23,290 nucleotides of DNA from an uncultured Bacteroidota bacterium (GCA_903825065.1 CAIJZG010000335.1:1-23290), one strand, 5' to 3'. Shown: positions 7,607-15,720, counted from the first letter of the stretch. Notes: generated by a model not told the origin, from the sequence alone. Program-made: numbers and translations.

Positions 7607-9265
7607 ATGAATTTTAGAAGCTTTCAGGTACCTTATTCTGTAGATGAACAATATGCAAAAAAAGCAGCTTACTTTTCAATGGAGTTTGCCATTCACCAAC
7701 CATTAAAAATATATAGTGGTGGATTAGGATTTTTAGCGGGATCACATTTACGTAGTGCTTACGAATTACGCCAGAATATGGTTGGAATCGGTATTTTATG
7801 GAAATACGGATATTATGATCAGGCCAGAAATCAGGATCAAACATTGCAGGTTACTTTCATGGAAAAAATCCACAGCTACCTGGAAGAAACCGACATAAAG
7901 TTTCAGATACTAATTCATGATCATCCAGTTTGGGTAAAAGCATATTATCTAAATCCAGAAACTTTCAAAAGTGCCCCACTTTTCCTTTTGAGCACAGACC
8001 TACCTGAAAATGATTATGTTTCTCAAACCATCACTCATCGTTTATATGATGCGAATGTGGCTACAAAAGTTGCCCAGTTTATATTATTAGGAATTGGTGG
8101 GGCAAAATTAATTGATGAGTTAGGATTCAATCCAGAAGTATATCATTTGAACGAAGCACATGGTATTTCGGCCGCTTTCTATCTTTTAAATAAATTCAAA
8201 AGCTTAGAAAAAGTAAAAGAACATTTAGTATTTACAACACATACTCCTGAAGAAGCGGGAAATGAAAAACACGATATTTATCTGTGCCAGAAAATGAGTT
8301 ATTTCTGTGGACTCAGTTTGGATGAGGTTCGAAGAATAACAGGTCTTAAGGACGATCAATTTAATCACTCCTTAGTTGCTCTTAGATTTGCTAGAAAAGC
8401 AAATGGAGTATCTGCATTACATGGTGTTGTAAGTAGAGAAATGTGGTCTCATTATGAAGGTATTTGTCCAATTATCAGTATCACCAATGCACAGAACTGG
8501 CATTATTGGGCTGATAAGCAATTGTATCGCTCATTGGAAGAAAAGAATGATTTTAGTTTTGATGATAGAAAAAAATACTTAAAGAAAAGAGCTTTTGAAA
8601 TTGTAGCTGATCAAACTGGAAAATTATTTAATCCGAATGTATTTACAATTGTTTGGGCGCGTCGTTTTGCAGGTTATAAACGTGCGGATATGTTGAGCTG
8701 GGATGAAGAAAAGTTTGAAAACCTACTTGCAAATACGAAGTATCCTGTTCAAATTATTTGGGCTGGGAAACCATACCCATTAGATTATCCGGCTATCACT
8801 CAGTTTAATAACTTGGTTCAAATAAGTAAAAAATATAAAAATGTATCTGTACTCATTGGCTATGAACTTAGTTTGAGCAAAAGGCTGAAACAGGCCTCTG
8901 ACCTTTGGTTAAACAATCCGCGTGTACCTCGCGAAGCTTCAGGAACAAGTGGTATGACTGCTTCTATGAACGGATCTGTGAATTTTTCTACAGATGATGG
9001 ATGGATTCCAGAATTCATTAACCATGGCAATAACGGATTTGTTGTACCTAAAGCAGATTATGAAAATATGTCTGTTCAAGAACAGGATGATTATGATTTA
9101 ACTAAAATGTATGAAATTTTAAATCAACAAATACTACCTCTTTATTACGAACAACCGGATACTTGGAGACAGATTATGAAAAACGGAATGATGGATGTAC
9201 GTTGGCAGTTTGATAGCAATAGAATGGCTCATGAATATTATGAGTTAATGTATAAGGCTCTATAA
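7607..9265 (+). CDS. glgP: Alpha-glucan phosphorylase-like GT-B protein lacking the PLP lysine
   Basis: It belongs by sequence to the short alpha-glucan phosphorylase family (GT35, TIGR02094 type), which normally releases glucose 1-phosphate from glycogen or maltodextrin. Family motifs run the whole length: AYFSMEFAIHQPLKIYSGGLG (21-41, glycine loop), YHLNEAHGISAAF, FTTHTPEEAGNEKHD, SALHGVVSREMW, the phosphate-site WARRFAGYKR (R353, K358, spaced as R569/K574 of muscle phosphorylase) and REASGTSGM (to M450). Directly after this, where phosphorylases have the lysine that binds PLP (Lys680 in muscle enzyme, EASGTGNMK), this protein has Thr451 (codon 8957-8959). Frame and conserved residues continue on both sides, so it is a substitution and not a frameshift. 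The 552 residues are shorter than most members. It may be inactive as a phosphorylase or use another chemistry. No strong promoter was seen; a terminator follows. Confidence 0.85.
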   Translation: MNFRSFQVPYSVDEQYAKKAAYFSMEFAIHQPLKIYSGGLGFLAGSHLRSAYELRQNMVGIGILWKYGYYDQARNQDQTLQVTFMEKIHSYLEETDIKFQILIHDHPVWVKAYYLNPETFKSAPLFLLSTDLPENDYVSQTITHRLYDANVATKVAQFILLGIGGAKLIDELGFNPEVYHLNEAHGISAAFYLLNKFKSLEKVKEHLVFTTHTPEEAGNEKHDIYLCQKMSYFCGLSLDEVRRITGLKDDQFNHSLVALRFARKANGVSALHGVVSREMWSHYEGICPIISITNAQNWHYWADKQLYRSLEEKNDFSFDDRKKYLKKRAFEIVADQTGKLFNPNVFTIVWARRFAGYKRADMLSWDEEKFENLLANTKYPVQIIWAGKPYPLDYPAITQFNNLVQISKKYKNVSVLIGYELSLSKRLKQASDLWLNNPRVPREASGTSGMTASMNGSVNFSTDDGWIPEFINHGNNGFVVPKADYENMSVQEQDDYDLTKMYEILNQQILPLYYEQPDTWRQIMKNGMMDVRWQFDSNRMAHEYYELMYKAL

Positions 9266-9285
9266 TAATTGGTTTTTAAAATATC

Positions 9286-9313
9286 AGTCCCTGCTAAGCG
9301 GGGACTTTTTTTT
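9286..9313 (+). terminator. Rho-independent terminator after the glucan phosphorylase-like gene
   Basis: AGTCCCTGC (9286-9294) pairs with GCGGGGACT (9298-9306) around a TAA loop, with one G-U pair, and runs directly into eight T residues. It lies 21 bases after the stop codon at 9265. Confidence 0.9.
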
Positions 9314-9347
9314 GATATCCATTCTAAACTTTTACATCCTATTTTTG
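9311..9347 (+). promoter_or_regulatory. Candidate promoter of ubiX
   Basis: TATTTTTG (9340-9347) is a full match to the Bacteroidota -7 consensus, 19 bases before the ubiX ATG. The nearest upstream TTTG (9311-9314) is 25 bases away, somewhat longer than the usual spacing, and lies in the T tract of the preceding terminator. The -7 box is convincing; the -33 box is doubtful. Confidence 0.45.
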
Positions 9348-9366
9348 TTTTATTTAAAACCGAATT

Positions 9367-9939
9367 ATGAAACATAAGATTGTAGTGGCTATCACAGGAG
9401 CAAGTGGATCGGTTTATGCAAAAATTTTACTTGATAAATTACAGCAAGCTTCCCAACAAATAGAAGATGTTTCCATCGTGATGAGCCAAAATGCAAAGAC
9501 TGTATGGGAAACCGAAATGGGCAATAAAGCCTATCTTAATCTGCCTTTTCGTTTTTTTGAAAAACATAATTTCAATGCACCCTTTGCTTCAGGTTCTGCA
9601 AAATATAATTGTATGTTCGTAGTTCCTTGTAGCATGGGAACTTTAGGAAGAATTGCAACAGGGGTAAGTGATGATTTAATTACTAGAGCTGCTGATGTGT
9701 TATTAAAAGAAAGAAGAAATTTAATCTTAATGGTAAGAGAAACTCCTTATAATTTAATTCATATCAAAAATATGGAAACAGTTACTCTTGCCGGTGGTAT
9801 CATTTGCCCATGTAGTCCTTCTTTTTATAGTCAACCTCAAACCATTGAAGCCGCTGCATCCACTGTAGTAGATAGGGCTTTAGATTTAGCAGGAATAGAT
9901 ATTAGTTCATTTAGATGGGGTATGAATAATCACCAATAA
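9367..9939 (+). CDS. ubiX: Flavin prenyltransferase UbiX (makes prenylated FMN)
   Basis: It transfers a dimethylallyl group to FMN to make the prenyl-FMN cofactor of UbiD-type decarboxylases. The 190-residue flavoprotein starts with KIVVAITGASGSVYAKILL (FMN phosphate loop GASG) and carries the conserved block FVVPCSMGTLGRIATGVSDDL, followed by TRAADVLLKERRNLILMVRETPYN and GGIICPCSPSFYS with the C-terminal VDRALDLAGI. Length and motifs are normal for the family. No ubiD homologue is in this window; in menaquinone makers the partner may be elsewhere (for example in the futalosine route), which cannot be judged here. It converges with lipA with 11 bases between the stop codons and no terminator there. 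Confidence 0.93.
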   Translation: MKHKIVVAITGASGSVYAKILLDKLQQASQQIEDVSIVMSQNAKTVWETEMGNKAYLNLPFRFFEKHNFNAPFASGSAKYNCMFVVPCSMGTLGRIATGVSDDLITRAADVLLKERRNLILMVRETPYNLIHIKNMETVTLAGGIICPCSPSFYSQPQTIEAAASTVVDRALDLAGIDISSFRWGMNNHQ

Positions 9940-9950
9940 AATCCTTAAAA

Positions 9951-10877
9951 CTAAGATTGTTTTTCAGCCTCCCATTTTGCTCTACCAATTCCTTTGAACA
10001 CATGCTTTTCGCTATGATAAGATGATCTAACAAGCGGGCCACTTTCTACATAGTCAAAACCTATGCTATAGCCAATTTCTCGTAATTCAGCAAACTCATC
10101 AGGGTGAACAAATCGTTGAACAGGCAAATGCTTTTTAGTGGGTTGTAAATATTGACCAAGCGTTAAAACATCTGTTCCGACAGCCACTAAATCTTTCATA
10201 CTTTGGATAACTTCTTCTTTAGTTTCGCCCAAACCTAACATAATACCAGTTTTAGTACGCATGCCTCCTTGTTTTAAGGTTTTAAGTACTTCTAAACTGC
10301 GATGATATTTGGCCTGGATTCGAACCTGGCGGGTAATTCGCTCAACAGTTTCCAAATTATGACTTACTACATCAGGAGCAGCATCAATGATTCTTTGTAT
10401 TTGATCAGTAATCCCTCTAAAATCTGGAATCAAGGTTTCAAGTGTAGTGGCAGGATTCAAAGATTTGACTGCTTTAATTGTATTATACCAAATAATAGAA
10501 CCACCATCTTTTAATTCATCTCGATCAACACTCGTTAATACGGCATGTTTAACTTTCATTAAATGAATTGCCTCTGCTACTCTTTGTGGTTCGTCCCAAT
10601 CAACGGCATCTGGCCTTCCGGTTGCAACAGCACAAAATCCACAGGATCGGGTACAGATATTACCAAGTATCATAAAAGTTGCAGTTCCCTCTCCCCAACA
10701 TTCACCCATATTGGGACAGTTCCCACTTTCACAAATGGTGTGTAATTTATGATCATCTACTAATCCACGAACATGTTTATAGCTCTCCCCAATCGGTAAT
10801 TTAACACGTAACCAATTTGGTTTTTGTATTCTAGTGGTAGTATTATTATTTGCTGGTATAACCGGAAGTTCTTGCAT
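9951..10877 (-). CDS. lipA: Lipoyl synthase (radical SAM)
   Basis: It inserts two sulfur atoms into protein-bound octanoyl groups, producing the lipoyl cofactor of 2-oxoacid dehydrogenases and the glycine cleavage system. Both iron-sulfur sites are complete: the auxiliary cluster CESGNCPNMGEC (C49, C54, C60) and the radical SAM motif CTRSCGFC (C75, C79, C82). The C-terminal RSSYHSEKHV holds the conserved serine that ligates the auxiliary cluster. Length of 308 residues is typical. No lipB or lplA is adjacent. It starts at the ATG at 10877 and has a promoter candidate about 30 bases upstream. Confidence 0.97.
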   Translation of the reverse strand: MQELPVIPANNNTTTRIQKPNWLRVKLPIGESYKHVRGLVDDHKLHTICESGNCPNMGECWGEGTATFMILGNICTRSCGFCAVATGRPDAVDWDEPQRVAEAIHLMKVKHAVLTSVDRDELKDGGSIIWYNTIKAVKSLNPATTLETLIPDFRGITDQIQRIIDAAPDVVSHNLETVERITRQVRIQAKYHRSLEVLKTLKQGGMRTKTGIMLGLGETKEEVIQSMKDLVAVGTDVLTLGQYLQPTKKHLPVQRFVHPDEFAELREIGYSIGFDYVESGPLVRSSYHSEKHVFKGIGRAKWEAEKQS

Positions 10878-10905
10878 GCCTCTAATCCTTGTTCAGTTTA
10901 AAATG

Positions 10906-10936
10906 AAAAAATACTGCTTATTATAAAATCAGCAAA
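10906..10936 (-). promoter_or_regulatory. Candidate promoter of lipA
   Basis: On the minus strand TTTG (10936 to 10933) is followed after 19 bases by TATTTTTT (10913 to 10906), which differs from TAnnTTTG only in the last base. The leader to the ATG at 10877 would be about 20 bases. The -33 region lies within a perfect tandem repeat of AAATCAGC (10926-10941). Confidence 0.45.
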
Positions 10937-10979
10937 TCAGCAGTTTTCGACAACATTGTGCAAATAGAACAAAAAAAAA

Positions 10980-11804
10980 TCATTTTCGTTTACCAAATAA
11001 GATAGAAACATAGGCATTTAAGAAGAATTTCTTAGGATCACCCATTACCATGATTGGCATCGTCTTCGTATAGTACTCAGAATTTAATCCTACTTCAAGG
11101 GCACTTATCAATTCATTATACCTCCCATAATCGAAGCGTAGGGATGTTCTCGCATATACACCTGGAACAAATTGAATTTCATTGAAACCTTTGCCCAAAC
11201 TAGAATGTCCTTGTATTAGGGTAGGATCTAAAAAAATGCTGTCATTATTATTGTACTTTATATCTTGGATATTCCCACTGCCATAAGGGTTTTCAACTTG
11301 GATATAATAAGGTTTCAATAAACCTGCAGAAAACCCACCTCCATAAATAGCGGATACAGCTACACCATTTTTATTTCCTTTCCCACCAATTAGCTTTTGT
11401 TGACCAAATCCAAGCTTTGCATAATAAAAGTTATTTTGCTTCCCGAAAATATAGCTGGAAAAAACTACAAAACCCTGAGAAGTACTAAGAGTAGGTACTT
11501 TTTCTTCTTTTTTATCCTTTCGTTCTCCAATTTCTAACCACCATAAATTGGTTTTGGTTATAGTTTTATATTTACCCTTTTCAAAAAAGAGGCCCCAACC
11601 ATCCGTATTGAATTTAAATCCAAATGCCGATTGCTTTTGAAAAATCAAAGCACCCTCTTCTTCCTGTTTAATAAGTAAATTAATACGTTCCCGCTTTTCG
11701 GCCTTTTTCTGGGCTTTATCTTGGGCAGCAGAACTTGGTTGATTTTGTTGCGCAGAAATTACTAGCGTACAAAAAAATGATAAAATTAAAAAGGTTTGCT
11801 TCAC
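10980..11804 (-). CDS. Secreted protein of unknown function, probably outer-membrane associated
   Basis: I do not recognise a named family. The 274-residue product has a clear signal peptide (MKQTFLILSFFCTLVISAQQ, cleavage likely after the alanine). A charged Lys/Glu-rich linker follows (about 28-50), then a region of alternating aromatic and polar residues (FGFKFNTDGWGLFFEKGKY, FYYAKLGFGQQ, AIYGGGFSAGLLKPYYI) and an end of LNAYVSILFGKRK. These short amphipathic strands suggest a small outer-membrane beta-barrel or porin-like fold. It is on the same strand as lipA, 102 bases upstream of it, but lipA appears to have its own promoter. It diverges from the osmC-like gene with only 43 bases between the starts. 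Confidence 0.7.
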   Translation of the reverse strand: MKQTFLILSFFCTLVISAQQNQPSSAAQDKAQKKAEKRERINLLIKQEEEGALIFQKQSAFGFKFNTDGWGLFFEKGKYKTITKTNLWWLEIGERKDKKEEKVPTLSTSQGFVVFSSYIFGKQNNFYYAKLGFGQQKLIGGKGNKNGVAVSAIYGGGFSAGLLKPYYIQVENPYGSGNIQDIKYNNNDSIFLDPTLIQGHSSLGKGFNEIQFVPGVYARTSLRFDYGRYNELISALEVGLNSEYYTKTMPIMVMGDPKKFFLNAYVSILFGKRK

Positions 11805-11847
11805 TTCTTATGATTTGATACAGTAAATTTAGGGCAAAAATGATGCA

Positions 11848-12252
11848 ATGACTTCACAAATTATTTATAAAGGTGGACTAAGAACAAGCGCCACCCATTT
11901 ACAAAGTTCTACTGAAATAGAAACCGATGCACCCAGTGATAATCAGGGTAAGGGTGAACGTTTTTCTCCTACTGATTTAATGGCAACGGCTCTTGGAACT
12001 TGTATGATTACAACAATGGCCATTAAAGCAAATACGATGAATATTGTTCTTGATGGCACAAGAGTAGAAGTTACAAAAATTATGGTTTCAGATCCTCGCA
12101 GAATTGGTAAATTAATTGCCCATATTTTTTTTCCGGCAAACTTGAATTTAGACGATAAGCAAAAAGAAATATTAGAAAGAACAGCTAGAACCTGCCCAGT
12201 AGAAAGAAGCCTGCACCCTGATATTGAATTAGATATGGCTTTTAATTGGTAA
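11848..12252 (+). CDS. OsmC-family protein (thiol peroxidase-like)
   Basis: It is a small (134-residue) OsmC/Ohr-fold protein, a family that reduces organic hydroperoxides through a pair of cysteines in a dimer. Both cysteines are present: C52 in LMATALGTCMITTMAIKA and C116 in ARTCPVERSLHP. The conserved charged residues before the first cysteine lie in GKGERFSPTDL. It is closer to the OsmC/YhfA-like group than to Ohr, so the physiological substrate is uncertain. It stands alone on the plus strand between two minus-strand units. I see no convincing promoter in the 43-base gap to the divergent gene. Confidence 0.9.
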   Translation: MTSQIIYKGGLRTSATHLQSSTEIETDAPSDNQGKGERFSPTDLMATALGTCMITTMAIKANTMNIVLDGTRVEVTKIMVSDPRRIGKLIAHIFFPANLNLDDKQKEILERTARTCPVERSLHPDIELDMAFNW

Positions 12253-12262
12253 AGAATAATCG

Positions 12263-12288
12263 GCACTTCGATGAAATATTTGAAGTGC
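12263..12288. terminator. Possible terminator between the osmC-like gene and DUF2851
   Basis: GCACTTC (12263-12269) pairs with GAAGTGC (12282-12288), extended by a G-U and an A-T pair around an eight-base loop. It lies in the 44-base gap between the convergent 3' ends. The following T tract is only two bases, so strength is uncertain. Confidence 0.45.
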
Positions 12289-12296
12289 TTAAACAT

Positions 12297-13571
12297 CTAT
12301 TGATTTCCAAGTATTGAAACTCCTACTGCACAATTAAGACAATGTTTCTCTTTGCAATAACTTTGATTCAGTTCTATTAAAGCCTGTGAATCAAAAGATG
12401 TTTTATTAAAAACTTTATAAGAATTCCATTCATTTGTAATACGATTCCTTTCTGCCCCAAGTTCCATTAACCAATTTATAGCCTTTATCTGAAAGCTACT
12501 CTCCTTTTTGATATAGCCATAAGCGAATAATAATGGAATCGCCGTGTTAATTAAGATGGAATTTACCATGGAGATTCCCATCTTTTTCTCTTTATATATT
12601 CCAATGTCATCAAACCGATAATGGTATAGCCAATAATCATTGGGAAAGATCATCAGATTTTTTTGTAGCAATGAAATACTTTCTGCATTTTTAAAATAAT
12701 CGAAAAAATGATTATTCACATGAATCATTTTTGCCAATTGTGCCAGACGTATTGTTGGAAATGAAGCGGGCCGCATTCTTAAAAAAGCAGGTTGGGAAAC
12801 TATATTTTCTAAACGATATTTGTTTTTCAAATATCGATATTCCTTTTGTAGCATTTTGGGATACTGCTCATCGAATGGTTGATTTAGCAAATTACATTGC
12901 CCTATTAATAATGCTTCCAGTTGATGTATTTGATTTCGATGATTTGCCAATATTCTTATGGGAACAGATCGCGCCATTGATACAAATAAATGCTCATTTA
13001 CTTTAAGTCCCATATTTGAAGCTAATAACCACCAGGTAATCGTTTCCCAATCCTGATTAGCCTCTTTTAAATACTGACAAATTTTCTTAGTTTTTTTTTC
13101 TAATCTTTCTAATACCAATCGTTCTTTCCATGCTAACCATTTTAATTGGCTCATCGCGGGTAAATAAGAATAACAGGGTTTCGCAAAGGGATAATCTTGT
13201 ATTAAACTAACATACTTGTTTAATAAAAGATTGGAGACATAGGGTTGAATACAGAAAGTAGGTAGTGTTTGCCCAGATTGATCTACAATATTCCTATCAT
13301 CGATCCAAACAACATGCAAAATTATATTTTTAAAATTTGGATCTTTTTCGTGATGGTGTTTGTACCAATCAGATGAATGAACATGTAGCTCAATATTACC
13401 TGCCCATTCTGTTTTTGCAAGTTTAATTCGAGCATTTAAAAAATCTGGCCCTTGATTAAAATTATGTACACCAGGATTAATGATCTCTAATAAAATACCA
13501 TCAGTACAATGATAGGGCCCGGTTCTAAAGAAGCGGTTTTGCCAAATAAATTGTAAAAGATTCTCATTCAT
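12297..13571 (-). CDS. DUF2851 family protein
   Basis: This is a conserved Bacteroidota protein of unknown biochemical role, typically about 420 residues; here 424. The N-terminal region carries the family signature: NQGPDFLNARIKL, then WAGNIELHVHSSDWYKHHH and KNIILHVVW, a histidine- and aspartate-rich block that could bind a metal. The rest is largely helical. A cysteine cluster stands near the C-terminus (YCKEKHCLNCAVG), another possible metal site. No signal peptide is seen, so it is probably cytoplasmic. It is the last gene of the minus-strand run, 60 bases after maf. A nuclease-like role has no support from what I can see. Confidence 0.85.
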   Translation of the reverse strand: MNENLLQFIWQNRFFRTGPYHCTDGILLEIINPGVHNFNQGPDFLNARIKLAKTEWAGNIELHVHSSDWYKHHHEKDPNFKNIILHVVWIDDRNIVDQSGQTLPTFCIQPYVSNLLLNKYVSLIQDYPFAKPCYSYLPAMSQLKWLAWKERLVLERLEKKTKKICQYLKEANQDWETITWWLLASNMGLKVNEHLFVSMARSVPIRILANHRNQIHQLEALLIGQCNLLNQPFDEQYPKMLQKEYRYLKNKYRLENIVSQPAFLRMRPASFPTIRLAQLAKMIHVNNHFFDYFKNAESISLLQKNLMIFPNDYWLYHYRFDDIGIYKEKKMGISMVNSILINTAIPLLFAYGYIKKESSFQIKAINWLMELGAERNRITNEWNSYKVFNKTSFDSQALIELNQSYCKEKHCLNCAVGVSILGNQ

Positions 13572-13631
13572 AAAAAAAGTTCTAAAGAAAATTAGTAGCC
13601 TTTTTTTATAATGACAAAATTTAAAAAATAA

Positions 13632-14219
13632 TTACACTAAAATGTTTTGAAAAGCTTGTACAACCCTACTAATTGGCAGGCCCATTACATTGTAAAAATC
13701 TCCTTTTACAGATTTTATTCCCACAACACCAATCCATTCCTGAATAGCGTAAGAGCCAGCTTTATCATATGGTTGATATTTGTCAACATAAAATTCTATT
13801 TGTTCTAATGTAAGCGGATAGAATTCAACATCTGTAGTATCCAAAAAAGCGATTTCGCCTTGCTCATGAAGTATCACTACACCAGTAATTACCTGGTGTT
13901 TTTTCCCAGAAAGACGACTTAGAATTTCAATAGCATGCTTGCGATCCTTGGGTTTACCGATTATCTCATTTTCCAATACGACTACTGTATCTGCGGCTAA
14001 AATGGGCTTTCGAGCATATAATTTATGATAGGCAGATTGAATATGCTCTTTCACTGCAATAGCTTTCTGTCTGGCTATAAACACAGGTATTTCATCAATC
14101 GAGAGGCCTTCAGGAAAAATTTCATCGGTTGACTTAACAATTATTTCAAAAGACATCTCTGCCCATTCCAATAAAAGTTTTCTTCTAGGCGACTGAGAAG
14201 CAAGGATGAAGTCTTTCAT
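13632..14219 (-). CDS. maf: Maf-family nucleotide pyrophosphatase
   Basis: Maf proteins hydrolyse non-canonical or excess nucleoside triphosphates (such as dTTP, UTP or modified pyrimidines) to monophosphates. The 195 residues carry the signature ASQSPRRKLL (7-16) near the N-terminus, the catalytic aspartate in LAADTVVV (D77), and IIGKPKDRKHAIEIL then LSGKKHQVITGV. SYAIQEWIGVVGIKSVKGDFYNVMGLPI forms the C-terminal block. This set matches the YhdE/YceF group; which nucleotide is preferred cannot be told with confidence. The gene lies 19 bases downstream of the UbiA-family gene and is almost surely cotranscribed with it. Confidence 0.94.
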   Translation of the reverse strand: MKDFILASQSPRRKLLLEWAEMSFEIIVKSTDEIFPEGLSIDEIPVFIARQKAIAVKEHIQSAYHKLYARKPILAADTVVVLENEIIGKPKDRKHAIEILSRLSGKKHQVITGVVILHEQGEIAFLDTTDVEFYPLTLEQIEFYVDKYQPYDKAGSYAIQEWIGVVGIKSVKGDFYNVMGLPISRVVQAFQNILV

Positions 14220-14238
14220 GAGAAAAATGTGAAACTAG

Positions 14239-15171
14239 TTAATGATAATACCTAAAAAAAATCATAGAAAGTATTCCTGTAAACATTACCATTTTTATTA
14301 TGATACTCAGTTGATGAAAATCTGAGGCCGTATTTGCAGAAAATAGTTTTTTGAAAACATAAAACAAAGGTACGATGATTAGGATAATACAATAGATAAT
14401 ACTTAGCCACCATCCAAGCTGAATTACATAAAGCTGAAGAATAATAAGGGTAGTAATGAGTACAATTAACCATACCGAAATAAATACTTTACTAGCATTA
14501 ACTCCCCAAACAATTGGCATGGTTCTACCTCCATATTTTCTATCCCCTTCCATGTCTTCTAAGTCTTTTACTACTTCCCTTATTAAAGAAATTACAAAAG
14601 CAAATCCTGCATAAAGAATTGACAAACGAAAGAATCGAATATTTTGATTGGATGTGTAATTAGAATTCGGGAAGTTGTTCAAAGGATACTTTGAAAAATA
14701 TAAGATCCCGATAACCCAAGCAGTCATTAATGAAATAAGTACATTCCCAATTAATAATTGTTTTTTTAGCGAAGTACTATAAATCCAAAGAAAAATAACA
14801 CTACACATATTGGCTAAAATCAAATGCCAAAATTCTGTAAAATGTAATGCAAACATGGTACAATAAATTCCAATTAAGCTAAGGAACATATGCCAAAAAA
14901 TGACCCATCTCCTATTGATCACAGAATTAACAAGCACTTTTTCCGGTTTATTAATCTGATCAATATCTAAATCAAAGTAATCATTAATAATATAGCCAGC
15001 AGCCGCAATTAAAACAGATGCAATTATCAGTAAATAAAATGATTGATAAGTATGTATATCATTAGTGAAAACTCTTTCATAAATACAATACTCAAATAAT
15101 ATTTGTGTAAGTGCTATGAATACGAGGTTGGGCCATCGTATTAGCTGAAAAAAAGCAATGATTAATTTCAA
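14239..15171 (-). CDS. UbiA-family prenyltransferase (possible geranylgeranylglycerol-phosphate geranylgeranyltransferase type)
   Basis: This is an integral-membrane enzyme that transfers a polyprenyl chain to an acceptor. Both Mg-diphosphate motifs are intact: N63-D64-x2-D67-x3-D71 in NDYFDLDID and D203-x2-D206-x3-D210 in DLEDMEGD. About eight to nine hydrophobic segments cover the 310 residues. Known UbiA acceptors include 4-hydroxybenzoate, dihydroxynaphthoate, heme and geranylgeranylglyceryl phosphate. Bacteroidota homologues next to kdsC-like and maf genes are commonly named after the archaeal ether-lipid enzyme. Whether this one makes an ether lipid or a quinone precursor cannot be decided from sequence alone. 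Spacing is 27 bases from kdsC upstream and 19 from maf downstream. Confidence 0.88.
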   Translation of the reverse strand: MKLIIAFFQLIRWPNLVFIALTQILFEYCIYERVFTNDIHTYQSFYLLIIASVLIAAAGYIINDYFDLDIDQINKPEKVLVNSVINRRWVIFWHMFLSLIGIYCTMFALHFTEFWHLILANMCSVIFLWIYSTSLKKQLLIGNVLISLMTAWVIGILYFSKYPLNNFPNSNYTSNQNIRFFRLSILYAGFAFVISLIREVVKDLEDMEGDRKYGGRTMPIVWGVNASKVFISVWLIVLITTLIILQLYVIQLGWWLSIIYCIILIIVPLFYVFKKLFSANTASDFHQLSIIIKMVMFTGILSMIFFRYYH

Positions 15172-15198
15172 AAAAAAATGATTAATTATTAAAACATC

Positions 15199-15720
15199 TT
15201 ATTGAGCCCTTATACCAGTATCTGAATCCCAATCACCCCTCAACTTCATGACTTTCTCAATAACCTCCCTTACACAACCTTCTCCACCTTTATAAATAGA
15301 AATATAGTCAACTGAATTTTTAATATCGATAGCAGCATCTGCAGGACAAGCTTTCAAACCAACCATTCGCATTACCGGCAAATCAGGAATATCATCCCCC
15401 ATATACAATACTTCCGATGAAGGAATCTGATTATTTGATAACCATTCTTTTAATATCGAAGCTTTATCTGAGACTTGCATCCATACTTCAGAAATGCCCA
15501 ATTTAGATAAACGGTCTTTAACTTCCGGGGAATTACCTCCCGAAATTACCAAAACACGATATCCTTTTTTTACAGCTAACTGCAAAGCATATCCGTCTTT
15601 GATATTCATTTTTCTTGCCATTACTCCATCTGGCAATACTAAAAGAGTGCCATCAGTTAACACCCCGTCCATGTCAAAAACTAAACAAGAAATAGCATTA
15701 AATTGTTTTAATATATTCAT
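15199..15720 (-). CDS. kdsC: KdsC-like HAD phosphatase (3-deoxy-D-manno-octulosonate 8-phosphate phosphatase)
   Basis: It is a 173-residue C0-type HAD phosphatase that would remove phosphate from Kdo-8-phosphate during lipopolysaccharide core synthesis. The catalytic motif is FDMDGVLTDG (nucleophile D16, acid/base D18), followed by IKDGYALQLAVKKGYRVLVISGG (motif II), the conserved lysine in SDKASILKEWL, and MGDDIPDLPVM (motif III). No cap domain is present, as expected for tetrameric KdsC. The related NeuAc-9-P and other sugar-acid phosphatases are hard to exclude, but length and motifs favour KdsC. A TAnnTTTG match (TAACTTTG, 15778 to 15771, minus strand) 50 bases upstream could be an internal promoter, without a good -33 box. 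Confidence 0.9.
   Translation of the reverse strand: MNILKQFNAISCLVFDMDGVLTDGTLLVLPDGVMARKMNIKDGYALQLAVKKGYRVLVISGGNSPEVKDRLSKLGISEVWMQVSDKASILKEWLSNNQIPSSEVLYMGDDIPDLPVMRMVGLKACPADAAIDIKNSVDYISIYKGGEGCVREVIEKVMKLRGDWDSDTGIRAQ

Noticed and set aside
8900..9000. A possible frameshift explaining the missing PLP lysine in the phosphorylase-like gene
   Set aside because: The frame carries conserved residues directly before (EASGTSGM) and after (MNGSVNFSTDDGW), so a compensated frameshift over one codon is not plausible.
10311..10332. A tRNA T-arm-like sequence (GGTTCGAATCC on the minus strand)
   Set aside because: It lies inside lipA and encodes conserved residues (RQVRIQA). No acceptor, D or anticodon arms surround it, so the match is chance.
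11943..12296. A 117-codon minus-strand reading frame opposite the osmC-like gene
   Set aside because: It is antisense to a clear OsmC protein, has no family features and is a frame shadow.
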